A DNA stretch of 64,000 bases from Rotaria sp. Silwood1. Lineage: Eukaryota > Rotifera > Eurotatoria > Philodinida > Philodinidae. The stretch's first letter is position 1. Every line of letters begins with the position of its first letter. Under the pieces are notes generated by a model. It searched no databases. It was not told the origin of the DNA and saw only the letters and a program-made list of their open reading frames with translations. The stretch is taken from NCBI GenBank assembly GCA_905250075.1, contig CAJNOP010000100.1, positions 192,642 to 256,641 of the forward strand, in the 5' to 3' direction. This document shows, piece after piece, positions 1-11,154 of this stretch. A program made the position numbers and the translations under genes.

Positions 1-115
1 AGAAAAAAATTTCCCAACTAACGTTTTTTCACGACTAATATCCTCTAAAATACCTTATGACTGTAAAGATCAATCTTTCAGAATATAGTTCATATATACG
101 TGGCTTTATCACCTA

Positions 116-202
116 GTGGGTGTGGGTGTAGGTGAGGTACGTTTGTTCGAAATTCCTCTTATATTCGCCCATATCCATTCGCATCCACTCACACCCACAC
201 CA
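116..202. repeat. Telomere-like inverted repeat (G arm then C arm)
   Basis: The G-rich arm at 116-135 is built on GTGGGTGTGGGTG. A C-rich arm at about 185-202 contains CACACCCACACC. The two are separated by about 50 bases of ordinary sequence. The unit resembles the bdelloid telomere hexamer TGTGGG in head-to-head orientation. The arms pair imperfectly and no target-site duplication is visible. Confidence 0.7.
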
Positions 203-650
203 TTCAGCTTTATTACTAGTCTAATAATGTTAGAAACTACATATACTTATGTGCTACGTGATACCGAAGTTTACAATTTTGTTTCATGTGCTTGCAATCG
301 GTTTTTGCCTGCCCTTAGCAGTAAGAACATTAGTCCATTTCTTCTCACTAGCGTATGTTTATGTGAATCAATGGACCATGACTTTTCATCACATAGATAG
401 CTTCTTTTCATGCATGTGCTCGTGGTCACATTTATTTCATTTTTTATATATTCTACCTCTTCTTTTTTACCTTAGCTTTGCGTTTCGTGTGATTGCAGTG
501 AGAAAATATACACTGGTGTTTGGTATATGCGTAAATTTGAGTTACAATAGTTAATTGAACTTTGAAATTTATTCTAATCTATATAAATATCTTTTATCGT
601 GAAATCTTTTTTTTAAACTGATGATCATACAAGCAGTATCAAAAGTAAAG

Positions 651-703
651 TATGTGTGTGAGTGTGATTGATTAATAAAATAACAACCATATCCACAAGT
701 CAC
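651..703. repeat. Degenerate telomere-like repeat with conserved TGATTGATTAATAAAA core
   Basis: A short TGTGTGTGAGTGTG stretch is followed by the core TGATTGATTAATAAAA and then a weak CATATCCACA arm. The same core sits between a TG-rich arm and a CACCCACA arm at about 5350-5400. These are therefore two copies of one element and not chance low-complexity sequence. Confidence 0.5.
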
Positions 704-1429
704 TTGGCTTCAAATTCTTACAATTGCTAGCATCTTCTCGAACATATTAAAACATTCATTTGTGGAACTTACATGTATTTTGGAAGAAAATAGTGAGAAT
801 AAGTTTTAAATTCAAGTTTTACGGTTCCCTGTCCTGCCTCTCTAGTGCAGACCATAATAACCCCATTAAAAGAAACAGAATACTTCCGTTCGAAGTATAG
901 AAATATTATCATTAGAAATGAACTGTCGTCTTTTAGAAAATTTAAACATTATATATATTGTCATTAATATCATGAAACTAAAGAAGATATGTGAGTCGCA
1001 CATTTTAGCCTCCAAATGGCTGCGCTAACAAGCTTTTTCTTATGATACTAAGTTTATTAAAATGAAAAGTAAATGTTGTTTCTAACTACATGATAAAAAA
1101 TGAAAAAAAAAAGAAATATTGTTCGATGTAGTTCTTTGTCGACGTTGGAATAATGCGAATATTTGCTCGAGTTAATGACTCCTAAAAAAGAAAATACACA
1201 TAATTCACATAAGTTGAAAGTAAGCAACTATACAAATTGATGCTTATATAGAAGAAATGTTTCGCTATCTAAATACAATATTATAAAACAGTATTGAACT
1301 CTCATACATTTATATATTCTTGTGAAGTAAAATACTGGATTTAATGATTTATACATTGTTCTTGATGAGAATATCAATATAGTAGATATTGTTTAACTTA
1401 CCATTTTATTTTTCATAAGATGATTCCGA

Positions 1430-4310
1430 TATATGATTCATTTGCAAAAACAAAATATTGAAATTAGAAAGCGGTTCTATTTCAGATGATAAATGGATAA
1501 TAGAAAAGAGCAACATGACTTCATTCATTGCCATTGTCTTTTTCTAAGCAGATGTATAATATTCAATCTAGACATAAACATTCCACGATAAATGAACACT
1601 GTCAATGAAGATTTCATTCATTTTCATTATCTTTTTCTAAGCATAAGGGCGATTTGAAACTTAAGAATAACCATTCCATGGAAAAAGAACATTGCTCACG
1701 AAGATTGCATTCATTTTCGCTATCTTCTGCTCAGTAGACAAACAATAATAAACCTAAAAATAAACATTTCATGGTAAAAGAACACTATTAACGAAGGTTT
1801 CATTCATTTTCGTTATCTTTTTCTCAGTAGACGGAAAATATTCAACCTAAAAGTAAATATTCCGTGGCAAAAGAAAACTGTTAATTAAGTTTTCATTCAT
1901 GTTCATTATCTTTTCTGAATAGAGAGACAATATTCAACTTTAGAATAAACATTTCATGGCAAAAGAACAATGTTAATCAACAGTTCATTCATTTCTCTTA
2001 TCTTTTTCTAAGTAGATGGATCATATTCAACTTTAGAAGAAAAATTGCATGACAAAAGAACACTGTTAAGTAAGGTTTCATTTATGTCTATTATATTTTT
2101 CTAAGTAGTTGGACATTATTCAAACTAGAAATAAAGATTCCATGGCAAAAGAACAATGTTAATAAAGATTTCATTCATTTTCATTATCTTTTTATAAGCA
2201 AAGGGGCAATATCCAACTGAAGAATAAACATTCTATGGTAAACGAACACTGTTAAGTAAGATTTAATTCATTTCCTTTGTCTTCTTCTAAATAGACGGAC
2301 AAAATTGAGCCTAAGAATAGTTCTTCCATAGTAAATAAATATTTTTAAGGAATTTTTCATTCGCTTTCCTCATTCTTCCTAAATATATGCACAATGTTCA
2401 ACCTAAAATTAAACATTCTGTCACAAAAGAATACTATTAATTAATATTTCATTCATTTTCGTTATTTGTTTCTGAGTAGACGGACAACATTGAACCCAAA
2501 AATGGAACCTTTCATGGCAAAAGAACACTGTTAACTAAGATTTCATTCATTTCTCTTATCTTTCCCTAAATAAACCGTTAATATTCGGTCTAAGTATAAA
2601 TATTTCATGGCAAAAGAATACTGTTAATTAAGATCGCATTCATCTGTAGACTTTTCTTCCAAGTAACGAAACGAAATCGGACCCATCAGTATTGATCACA
2701 TATCGAATGAATACGTCAACAAGTATATTATTTAATTTTTTCAAACCGATCAAAGGAAATATTTTGTGCTAAAATTATAAGTCGTGGCTACATAATGAAT
2801 GAATAATCATGAAGATATTTTATCCATATATTTTAATTATCATGAAGTAGAGTTACTGCATGAAACCTATAAACAAAAATCAAATGACAAATGAATATTT
2901 CTAAAAATGGAATCGTTCACGTATCGCAATCGTTTGCTCCAACAGTTGAACATAGGAACTAGGGGCAAAGATAATATTGTAAATAAACGAAATAACAACA
3001 ATTTCATTCAAGTGAATCATCTTAATTCAAGCAGTAATAGGGCATTGAATCCCTGAACTATGACTTAGTGATCAGTGAATATTGCTATGATTACATTCAT
3101 TGTTTTCATGTGCTTCTTAGCAGAGCAATCGCAATGAATTTATGTATAATGAAAACATGATAATTAAAGAATGCTAACCATAATATTGTCCATCTTTTCA
3201 TGTCTATTAAATCAGAGAGTCAAAGTTGAACCTATGAGCAATGATTACGTATTAAATGAATATTAGGAACGAAGTATGCATTCATGTATTTCATAGGCTT
3301 CTAAACAAAATTATCGTGTTAAACTTTCGAGTTGGGACTCCATTGCAAATAAATAGTGTCAAAGAAATTTTCATTTATGTCATATGTTGTTAAATGAACG
3401 ATCAATATCGAAACTATAAGCAAGGATCAAGTGATGCATGAATATTGTCTACCAAACTTGTATTCCTTTATTTTACCATTTTCTAAGTCTATGAACAAGG
3501 TTGGACATATGTCTTAGCGACTGCAATGAGATGGAATATTTTCAATCAAGTTCATATTGATTTCTCTCATCACCTGTTAAGGATAATACTAATCTTGCAT
3601 TTATGAGCAGTTACTACATCAAAAATGAATGTACCCGCAATATTTGTATTCGAGTCAACAATATCTATGGGATTGATGCATGACATTAATATTGTTAGGC
3701 ATATATATGGTAAAGGAATATTACCAACCAAGATTGCATTCAAGTCTTTTATCAATCTTCAAGCAGAAAAAACATCATTAAATCTACCAACAAGCATCAC
3801 ATAAAAAGTGATTATAGTCACAAGTATACCATTCAAATGAGTAATGTTGTTCCGAGTAAATATAGGTTATCGGCATGATTATGGATGAAAGCATGAAAAG
3901 AGAATATCATCAAACAAGAATACATTCATCTCTTTCACTTACCTCATAATAGAGAGTGAACGATGAGCCTATGAGTAATCCTTTTGTCAAAAGCGAATAG
4001 ATCAGCAGTAAGAATACCTTTTTTCGATAAGATCATCTTGTTCACAGTAGGTATATAATGTTGGAACTGTGAAGAAAGATCCAATGATAAATGAATAATG
4101 TTAAGGAAGACTACATTCAACTGCCTTGAATTTCTAAGTTGATCAATATAAATAAATATGTGAGTAATTATGACATGATGATTGAATATATCCAACAAAT
4201 ATTGCATACATGCCTTTTATTGACTTCTTACGAGAGAAAACTCATCAAATCTATGATCAAGGATTGCATAGGTAATGAATATTAGGAATCAACATTGTAT
4301 TCATTTATGT
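1430..4310. repeat. 93-bp-period satellite array, about 30 decayed monomers
   Basis: A landmark resembling TTTCATTCA recurs with endpoints near 1527, 1620, 1713, 1806, 1899, 1991, 2084, 2177, 2270, 2363, 2455, 2549 and 2642. Spacing is 92-94 bases. Within each monomer, further shared blocks occur in order, such as TCTTTTTCTAAGTAGA, ATATTCAACCTA, CATTCCATGGCAAAAGAACA and TGTTAATTAAG. Beyond about 2.7 kb the copies are much more diverged but keep the phase, for example 3284, 3377, 3470 and then 3742, 3836, 3929. The period is a multiple of three, but every frame I read contains stops, so it appears non-coding. Variation is by base changes with almost no length change. Confidence 0.85.
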
Positions 4311-4353
4311 GATTCTCTCCATCTTCTAAATCATTCTTCAGTAAAATGTCGGA

Positions 4354-4551
4354 TCATAATGAAAATGAACGATAAGTACGTTTTCCCATCAGTTGGTCAA
4401 CAAGTTGACGAAGAAACATATTTCGTTCTTGGAATTCATTGTCGGCATCATCATCCAAATAGTTTCTGGCTGATCGAGCAGCGCAAAACATGATCATCAT
4501 AGTAAGAAATATAACGGCAACCTTCAGTGTTTGCATTGAAAATGTATTCAC
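4354..4551 (-). CDS. Small secreted peptide precursor, candidate amidated neuropeptide
   Basis: This is a 65-residue open frame in one exon. Residues 1-28 look like a signal peptide: a hydrophobic core, VAVIFLTMMIMF, then the small-residue cleavage site AARSA. An acidic spacer (DDDADNE) follows, then a hydrophobic stretch ending LVDQLM, then GKR and a short tail. Gly-Lys-Arg is the standard signal for dibasic cleavage and C-terminal amidation, so the predicted product would end in Leu-Met-amide. I do not recognise the peptide family. Translation could also start at the second Met (residue 6), which shortens only the n-region. The 93-bp satellite lies immediately beyond its 3' end. The reading is inferred from layout alone. 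A chance open frame of this length is possible in AT-rich DNA, but the ordered signal peptide, spacer and amidation site are unusual for noise. Confidence 0.45.
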   Translation of the reverse strand: MNTFSMQTLKVAVIFLTMMIMFCAARSARNYLDDDADNEFQERNMFLRQLVDQLMGKRTYRSFSL

Positions 4552-7420
4552 TTGTATTTGGTTGATGTTGATATGGAAGTCGTTCTCGAGTCGATATGTT
4601 TGATGAAATGCTTCAGTCTACGTCTGCTTATATCTTTCTGTGAGGGAGAACATACAATCACCCATTCAAAATCAATCATCCATATCGGTAGACTATTCGT
4701 AGATATATTGAATAGTAAACTAGCTTTGCTTTTACAGTTTGCGAGGAGATACTATCATTACTCATATCTAATGAGAGAAAAAAAACGAAAAGTAACGTTG
4801 TGTTAATAGTGTTTTTAACAAATTGAAATATCTATCTAGCCTTGTGCATGTCTTACTCATCACTATCTATAAATGTTACTGATATTATCTATTTTTCAGT
4901 TATGTTATTTACTCTTCACAGGTATGATTAGAAGAAAAAAATCAATGAAATGATTGAAAAAAATGACCCTGAATCAATTGCACAATCAACATTTTCATGC
5001 TTTCACCACTTCTAGAGGCTTGATCAAGATATTCCCTCATTGAAACGTTTAGACCTATGTTTCATGGAATTCTAACGACTGAACTGTCACTGTTTGAATC
5101 TTTTACATCTTTTTCTAGTCAAAAAATCCGCAGAAGCTGGATAATGATGTCCCTATCTTGTCATTTGCGAACGCCAAAGCGAAATTCAAGAAGGGGGTGG
5201 GTGTGAGTAGTGGGCTTGTGAGAGAGTGTGGGTAGTATGCTTATGTGTATGGATGCATGTGTGGTGGGGGAGGAGTGTGAAATGAGGAGATGATGTGATT
5301 GAGTGTCGGTGTGGGTTGGCGTGTGCAGTATGCTTGTGAATGTGTGTGTGTCTGTGTTGGGTTTGATTGATTAATAAAACAGCACCCACACTTGCCTCAC
5401 ATATGCTGCTTTATGATTAGAAACAAGTAAAAAAAGTATAAAAAAGAGAATATATTTTCTGATCTATGATTTTTACTGAGTAAAATATTAGTACAGAAAA
5501 AACCAGCACTCAATAAGTGAGATGTAAATCATGAAAATATTATATACAATGATCGAAATAACTTGGAAATAGCTTTATGATGTTGAGTATTTCTTGAACA
5601 AGTAAATCCGAGTTTACAAACAAATCCTTTTATAATACTTTTACATAATAGTCACTGCACGAGAACTACTACAATTTGAAGTGATTGATTTCAACATTAA
5701 GGAGTATAGAACATAAATATTTTTATACGAATTTTCAACTTGTAAAGATGAAATTCTCTTGGTTAGCTAACGAGATCTTTTCTAAAGTAAAATTAGTGAA
5801 AATATTGTTTAAGAGAGGGCCCTCCAGATCACCGACCAAGCCGGCCGCCGCTAAAATTTTATTTTTGATTCTTTTTAGCGCAAACGAAAGACTATATAGA
5901 GAAACCTATAAATCCAAAATATCACGTTTTTCTGACGTACTTGTGAAAAATGCCGAAGATCACAATGGTCAATTTTTTATGTTTGGATCATAAAAATTTT
6001 AACAAATGTTTTTTTTTCACATTTTGATGGTATTTTGATATTTTCTCTGCCTTTGTTCATCACTGTAAGTCGAGAGAGGTCTCAAAAGATGCAGAAAAAA
6101 ACTTTCTACCAAATGACCTATTTCAATAGTCATTAGAATGGATTTTTATAATTGATTGCGCTTCCAAAAGAGAGGAGGGGTCTATGGTCTATAGTCGTCG
6201 TTTAGCTAGTAATTTGCCTCTAGCCTCGTCGAACGGTTCCATCCCAAAAAATTGAATCCAGTTTATGAAAGCCCTTGAAATTCTGCATCCTTAGGTATAT
6301 TACTCAATGTGCAAACAGACGGCCCTCGATTTTTAGTAGGGACTACAATTGGTGCCCTATGATGGTCCTTAATAGCCATTTTGGTCGGTAATCAGACATG
6401 ATATAAGCTATGTTTGTTCACAGTAAAAAAATTGATTTCAGGTTCATAATCTACATAAAAATTATTTAGATCACACTACATTTGATAGTTCTCTAAACAT
6501 ACTGTATGTGATTTCCACGCTCCAATATCTTGTTTTTATATGAGATTCGATACTATGTTCTATACGTGAATTGCATGAGCTATATTGAATAAGCATTTTA
6601 TAAATCTAATCATATAGATTCGTACAGATTTTAAAAGGCTACATGATGCATTATCTCTTTGTTTAATTTTGTTCCATTGAAGTACCAGAAAATGCTGTTT
6701 TCATTCAGAGTTATTATCAAAGAAATGCATGAGCAAAATCAATTATGTATATTTCTCACAGAAACGTTTGATAAATTGTCAACTTATATAAAAAAATGTA
6801 ATTATTATTTCTTATTCTCATAATGTTTCGAAAGCTGCAAACAGTTTGATCAGTTATCTAGAAAAATCTCCCAAAATGATTTCCAGAAATGAAAAGATTA
6901 CTTGAAGAAAAAATGGAAATCGTTTCTTATTAATGATTATTGTTTTATATCAAACAATTTTTTCATATTCAGAAAGATTGTAATTCTCATACGAATGTCA
7001 GCGATAGAAGAGAAACTGACGAGAAAACATATTTAGATCTTCAAGCATTTTAGAGCGCATCTGTTGGCTATAAGTGGATCTCGATGAGGTATGAAAAGCC
7101 TAAAAAGGATTCATTCGCTCGCGCCTTTATTCGTGAGATATCGAATGTTCAATATATATATAAAAACAGGCAATGAAACGATAAATGATCGTTTCCTGAA
7201 AAATAGTAAACTATTAAAGGATGGCATTTTTTTCAGTTTCGTATACTGCTCATCCGATCTGTTCTGAGTTAAAAGTTACATTACATCCTATCAATAACAC
7301 TTCCATTTGTTGTTCATCAGTTTAAGGAGTACTCAAACCTTTTCATTCTATTGCTGATATCATTTCAAACCAGAGACCGAAAACGAGTCGAGTACTCGGC
7401 AAATCGACTCGACTCGACTA
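4552..7420. other. Intergenic stretch, no gene recognised
   Basis: It holds one long telomere-like repeat (5191-5400). A 102-codon open frame at 5685-5993 includes a short GC-rich patch near 5818-5850. No domain, signal or intron pattern supports that frame, so it is not called. Confidence 0.55.
5191..5400. repeat. Long asymmetric telomere-like repeat
   Basis: About 170 bases are TG/GGG-rich on the plus strand, including GGGGGTGGGTGTGAG and several GTGTGGGT units. The conserved core TGATTGATTAATAAAA follows, then a short C arm, CACCCACACTTGCC. The G arm is degenerate, with many one-base departures from TGTGGG. The orientation is G first and C second, as in every other copy in the window. Confidence 0.7.
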
Positions 7421-7694
7421 GGATGTGGGTGTGGGTGTAGGTGTGGATGTGGTGGTGCGTGTGGTTTCACCAAAGACCCAAATCCACACCCCACACCCAC
7501 ACGCACCACCACATCCACACCCACACTCACACACCACCCATCCCCACCCACACCCACACCCACACCCCACACCTCACACCCACACCCGCCCATACCCACA
7601 CCCACCCATACCCACACCCACACCCACACCCCACACCCACACACACTCACACACCCCACACCCACACCACCCACCCACATCCACACCCACATCC
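7421..7694. repeat. Large telomere-like hairpin, (TGTGGG)n facing (CCCACA)n
   Basis: The G-rich arm at 7421-7464 and the C-rich arm at about 7486-7694 meet head to head. The outer ends match as GGATGTGGGTG (7421-7431) and CACCCACATCC (7684-7694). Inside, 24 bases at 7441-7464 are the exact reverse complement of 7497-7520, around a 32-base loop. The matching segment includes irregular bases such as GGTGGTGCG, so the arms share variants and not only the repeat consensus. The C arm is far longer than the G arm. A truncated gene begins immediately to the right. Confidence 0.85.
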
Positions 7695-8444
7695 TTTATA
7701 TCTTATAATTTATGGTAAGAAAACATTTATTGATGGAAATGATTTGAAAAAAATATTATCAGTCATATGTCGCAATTAAATAAATTTACATTTAATATTC
7801 GGTCTACTGTTCATCTTCATAATGAAATTAATTTACTGTCGAAGGAAGATATTCAATATACATTCAATAACTTTCAAAATAAACAAATTATTTGTTGTCT
7901 TGATTATTTTTCCGAGCTTGAACGAAGTGAATGTCATATTTATTCATATCCATATGAATGGAAAGAATATCATAAAATAACAAATAATTTTTCTGGTGAA
8001 ACATTTAAATATGTTCGTGAAATATCATTATTTGATGAACGACCTTTTGAACATGAATTTTTTTTTAAAATTTCTCAATCATTTCCATTCATGAAAAAAT
8101 TAACTTTAATTAATGAAAAATCACAAAATAATAAACAATCTAGAAAATTAGATGATGATAATAATCAACATTTATCAATCATTGAATATCCATATCTTTC
8201 TGAATTGGATCTTGTTGAAGCTCATGATGCTTATATCGAACAATTTCTTGTTGATACGAAAACCTGTTTATCAAATGGTATTTGTCTTACTGTTGATTAT
8301 CAAGCATTGTACAGAGTAACACAACAATTTACAAGAAATACAACACAATTAAATTGTATAAAAATACGTTGTTTAGGTCTAAATGATATATGTCAAATTC
8401 CTAAATATGTAAAAGAATATTTTCCTCATACAAAAATATTGTGA
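7695..8444 (+). pseudogene. 5'-truncated F-box-family (LRR-like) gene fragment
   Basis: A 225-codon open frame starts at the first Met, 7767. It resembles the C-terminal half of a large bdelloid family usually annotated as F-box proteins. Landmarks are REISLFDERPFEHEF, a run SFPFMKKLTLINEK, the leucine-rich strand YLSELDLVEAHDAYIEQF, and an ending YFPHTKIL. There is no F-box. Upstream, another frame from about 7695 reads KTFIDGNDLKKILS, which looks like the preceding part of the same protein, so a one-base frameshift separates it from the open frame. Before that the sequence is pure CCCACA-type repeat, so the N-terminal half is missing where the telomere-like array begins. The family assignment rests on remembered resemblance. 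A remnant is more likely than a working gene. Confidence 0.55.
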
Positions 8445-9262
8445 TTGTTATCAATGATTATTTAAATAAAATATTTTTAAAGAAGACTAATAATCTATGT
8501 AGTATTAAAACATTGAAATGAAAAGAATATCAAAGCAAATATTGTTTGAAGAAATAAAAATATAAAGATATAGAATAAATAGAATAATGAATGTCTAAAG
8601 TAAGAAAAATAAAAGTTGATCGAACATAATCATTGAATAATATATGAATGAGAGAAAATAACTTATTTTATGGAATAATAACTATCGGAAAAGAACATTA
8701 TCATTTCAGTTGATGAAAGTCTTACTATATTCTGGTTCCCCCCTGTTGGTGATAATGTGAGCTACTATCTTGTCACGTACTGTTCTGAATGTGACTTTTT
8801 TAAAATTTTATCTTCTTCTCTTTTATTTGTCAACCCACATATTAAATGTTACAAATATTTATGTTGAAAAAAATGTTACTATTTTGTTATGTATTGGATG
8901 TTGTTTTTACTATTGTTCATTTTAAAGTTCTCGTAAAGCACTATTTTATTTCGATCTAATATTTTGATTTAAATCATTTAATGTATGATACCGAACATCA
9001 ATTCCTATAAAAAAAAAGAACATGTACCAATGAGTAAGAAAGATAAGAAATTTTTAACTTACTGCTGTTCATTAATAAAATTTTTGTATTGTATAGCAAA
9101 CGTTTTATATTGTCCGTTTTCGTTAAACTATATATAAAAAAAATTAAAGAATAAATCCAAACTGAATATGTTTACCTGTAAACGGATTTTGAACATATCT
9201 TCTTCAAAATAATGTACTATTTCATGGCTAATGTTTTCTTTCAAATAGTTTATTGTTACCGA

Positions 9263-9340
9263 GGGTGTGGGTGTGGGTGTGGGTGTGGGTGTGGGCGCGA
9301 GTTTGAGTTTGTTTCTATCCAAAGTCATACCCACACCCCC
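9263..9340. repeat. Telomere-like inverted repeat with six perfect GGG tracts
   Basis: GGG recurs at 9263, 9269, 9275, 9281, 9287 and 9293, separated each time by TGT. This is an uninterrupted stretch of the bdelloid telomere hexamer. A short C arm, CCCACACCCCC, follows at 9330-9340 after about 34 unrelated bases. Four or more evenly spaced GGG runs with three-base loops also fit the standard G-quadruplex pattern on the plus strand. Confidence 0.85.
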
Positions 9341-10400
9341 TTGTTTACATTAGTGCAAATAGTTCAATCAGAAGAGATTAGGACGCATTACCCCGTGATT
9401 TGAAAAATCAAAAAGATTTTATGACTTTCGTGACTTTTATGTCAAAAACAATGTCAGCTCTATTGATAAAATAGATATATTTTTTTTTTGTTTTATCAAG
9501 CTCATTGATTAAAATTATCATTTCAATCAAAAACAGGGCCATGTGTCCTAGATTTTTAAAGTGCAGTATCGATCAGTCTATCCTCAAGATAGCGTGTTTT
9601 CTTCAATCGTACTTACTCGTTTTAGCTACAAGTTTCAAGCATTGAACATTTTATGATCGTATACGGAGCAGATAAAGTTAAATTTTAATCAGGCCGTATT
9701 TTTTTTACGACATCCATACTTAGGATAATGATTCAGGCGAACTTTGAAGCAGGAATCTAGTAGCTGGTTACGGTTGTCTCCATCATGTTTCACATTTTAA
9801 TCCGACATGGATTGTGATAAAAGCTTTTTCAAATAGATTTATTGAATGTTTTCAGTGATTTCTCATAAAGCAAGCGAGACTTTCTCGCTTAGATTTTGAA
9901 AAAAAAATTGATTTATGTTTGCTTTATTGGTACACTCTAAAGCTACGATAGGTCAAATTCTGATTATTTTCAAAGACATATCGACTGAAAAAACATGAAC
10001 ACAGTCAAAATGATTAATTAAATAAAATCGAATTTTTTGGCTGAAATTAATGATTCCTACCATATGTCTAATACAACAAATTATTATATTCTTAGCTTTT
10101 TAAATTTATTTCGAAACGTCTAAAGGCCTGGGACCTTCTATTGTACCCTCAGAAAAGTCATATGGTTTAGGCAGTATCAACAAACAGCTGTTAATTCCAA
10201 TTTTTTTTTTTCTTAAAACCATAAATAATAAATGAATCTTTTTTTACTTATTTTTATACTTGCACAATAACAAAGAAAGAGTGTTTATAAAAATATACAG
10301 TTAAATACACACTAAAAGCTTGACACGATTTATAATAGAACAATATTTTTCAAAGAATAAGATAGATCACTTGCACCATTTATCGTTTCTTATTACTAAT

Positions 10401-10460
10401 GGAAATGAGTGTGTGAGAATGTAAATAACATGACATGTTATGCCCACATTCACACCATCC
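10401..10460. repeat. Short telomere-like palindrome
   Basis: A GAGTGTGTGAGAATGT arm and the complementary GCCCACATTCACACC arm flank a central ATAACATGACATGTTAT palindrome. The arms share the odd AATGT/ACATT bases, so they derive from one another and are not independent TG-rich noise. Confidence 0.6.
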
Positions 10461-11154
10461 AATCGTTAGAAAGAGTCTTCTACTACAGCGAGGTTCTCCA
10501 ATATGTCGAGAACTTTATTCATTTACTTACTTTTCATCTCAGCTCTTATTTTTTCATTCGTTCCTTATCTTCCTCTCCTTGCTTCTCTTAATATATTGTA
10601 TCAACTCAAACCAGAGTCAGTGCACACCTCAGTGTAACTTATAATAAACGTGTCTATCTAAAAAATATGTCATAGAATCTACCACAATATACGAAAGCAT
10701 ATACATGTATGTACGATAAAACTTCGAGGTTGCAGAAAAATATATATGTAAATAGTAATAAAATCTGTTCTCATAAATCAGATGCATGAATCAGATCCAT
10801 CATAAGTAAAGCGATGGTGATAGTAGTCGATTGTCTGTTATTCGAAGACGACAAACACGATAGTAGATAATGAGACATTAGAATAATAATTCAAAAAAAT
10901 ATACGTAGCAATGTGAAATAGTATTAGAATAATACCTTAAAGCAGTCCTATGAAATTTAAAAAATTGTTCCAATCGAAGTATTTCCGCTGTCAATGAGTG
11001 AACATTAAAAAACATACCGGCAGAAGGCAATAATGTGCGGCTACACAAGTATCTTTCAAACGACACATATAGGTGTTACTGTATTCATTATCTTATGTCA
11101 CTCTACCCAATGTTTCGTTAGAAGAAGATAAGTATATTTTGCCTTACAGATATC

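Larger units (their letters stand above)
1..1429. other. Gene-poor AT-rich stretch at the left edge
   Basis: No convincing coding sequence was found on either strand. The two overlapping open frames between 116 and 554 arise partly from the telomere-like repeat and have no recognisable domain. The stretch holds two telomere-like inverted repeats, listed separately, and otherwise AT-rich sequence with A and T runs. Confidence 0.6.
8445..11154. other. Intergenic stretch upstream of the GH3 gene
   Basis: No gene was recognised. It contains two telomere-like inverted repeats (9263-9340 and 10401-10460). The last few hundred bases before 11155 presumably include the GH3 promoter, but I see no clear core element. 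Confidence 0.6.

Noticed and set aside
1430..4310. Satellite read as a protein repeat because 93 is a multiple of three
   Set aside because: The monomers translated contain stops in each frame, at recurrent positions.
5685..5993. 102-codon plus-strand frame with a GC-rich patch
   Set aside because: No recognisable domain, signal peptide or splice pattern. Length is compatible with chance in AT-rich DNA.
7421..7694. Straight telomere-telomere fusion as the sole explanation
   Set aside because: Perfect sharing of irregular bases between arms over 24 bp and a dozen similar loci nearby make simple fusion insufficient, though not excluded for this copy.
7360..7779. Long His/Pro/Thr-rich or Gly/Val-rich open frames on both strands
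   Set aside because: They are translations of the TGTGGG/CCCACA repeat and exist in several frames at once. There is no gene signal.
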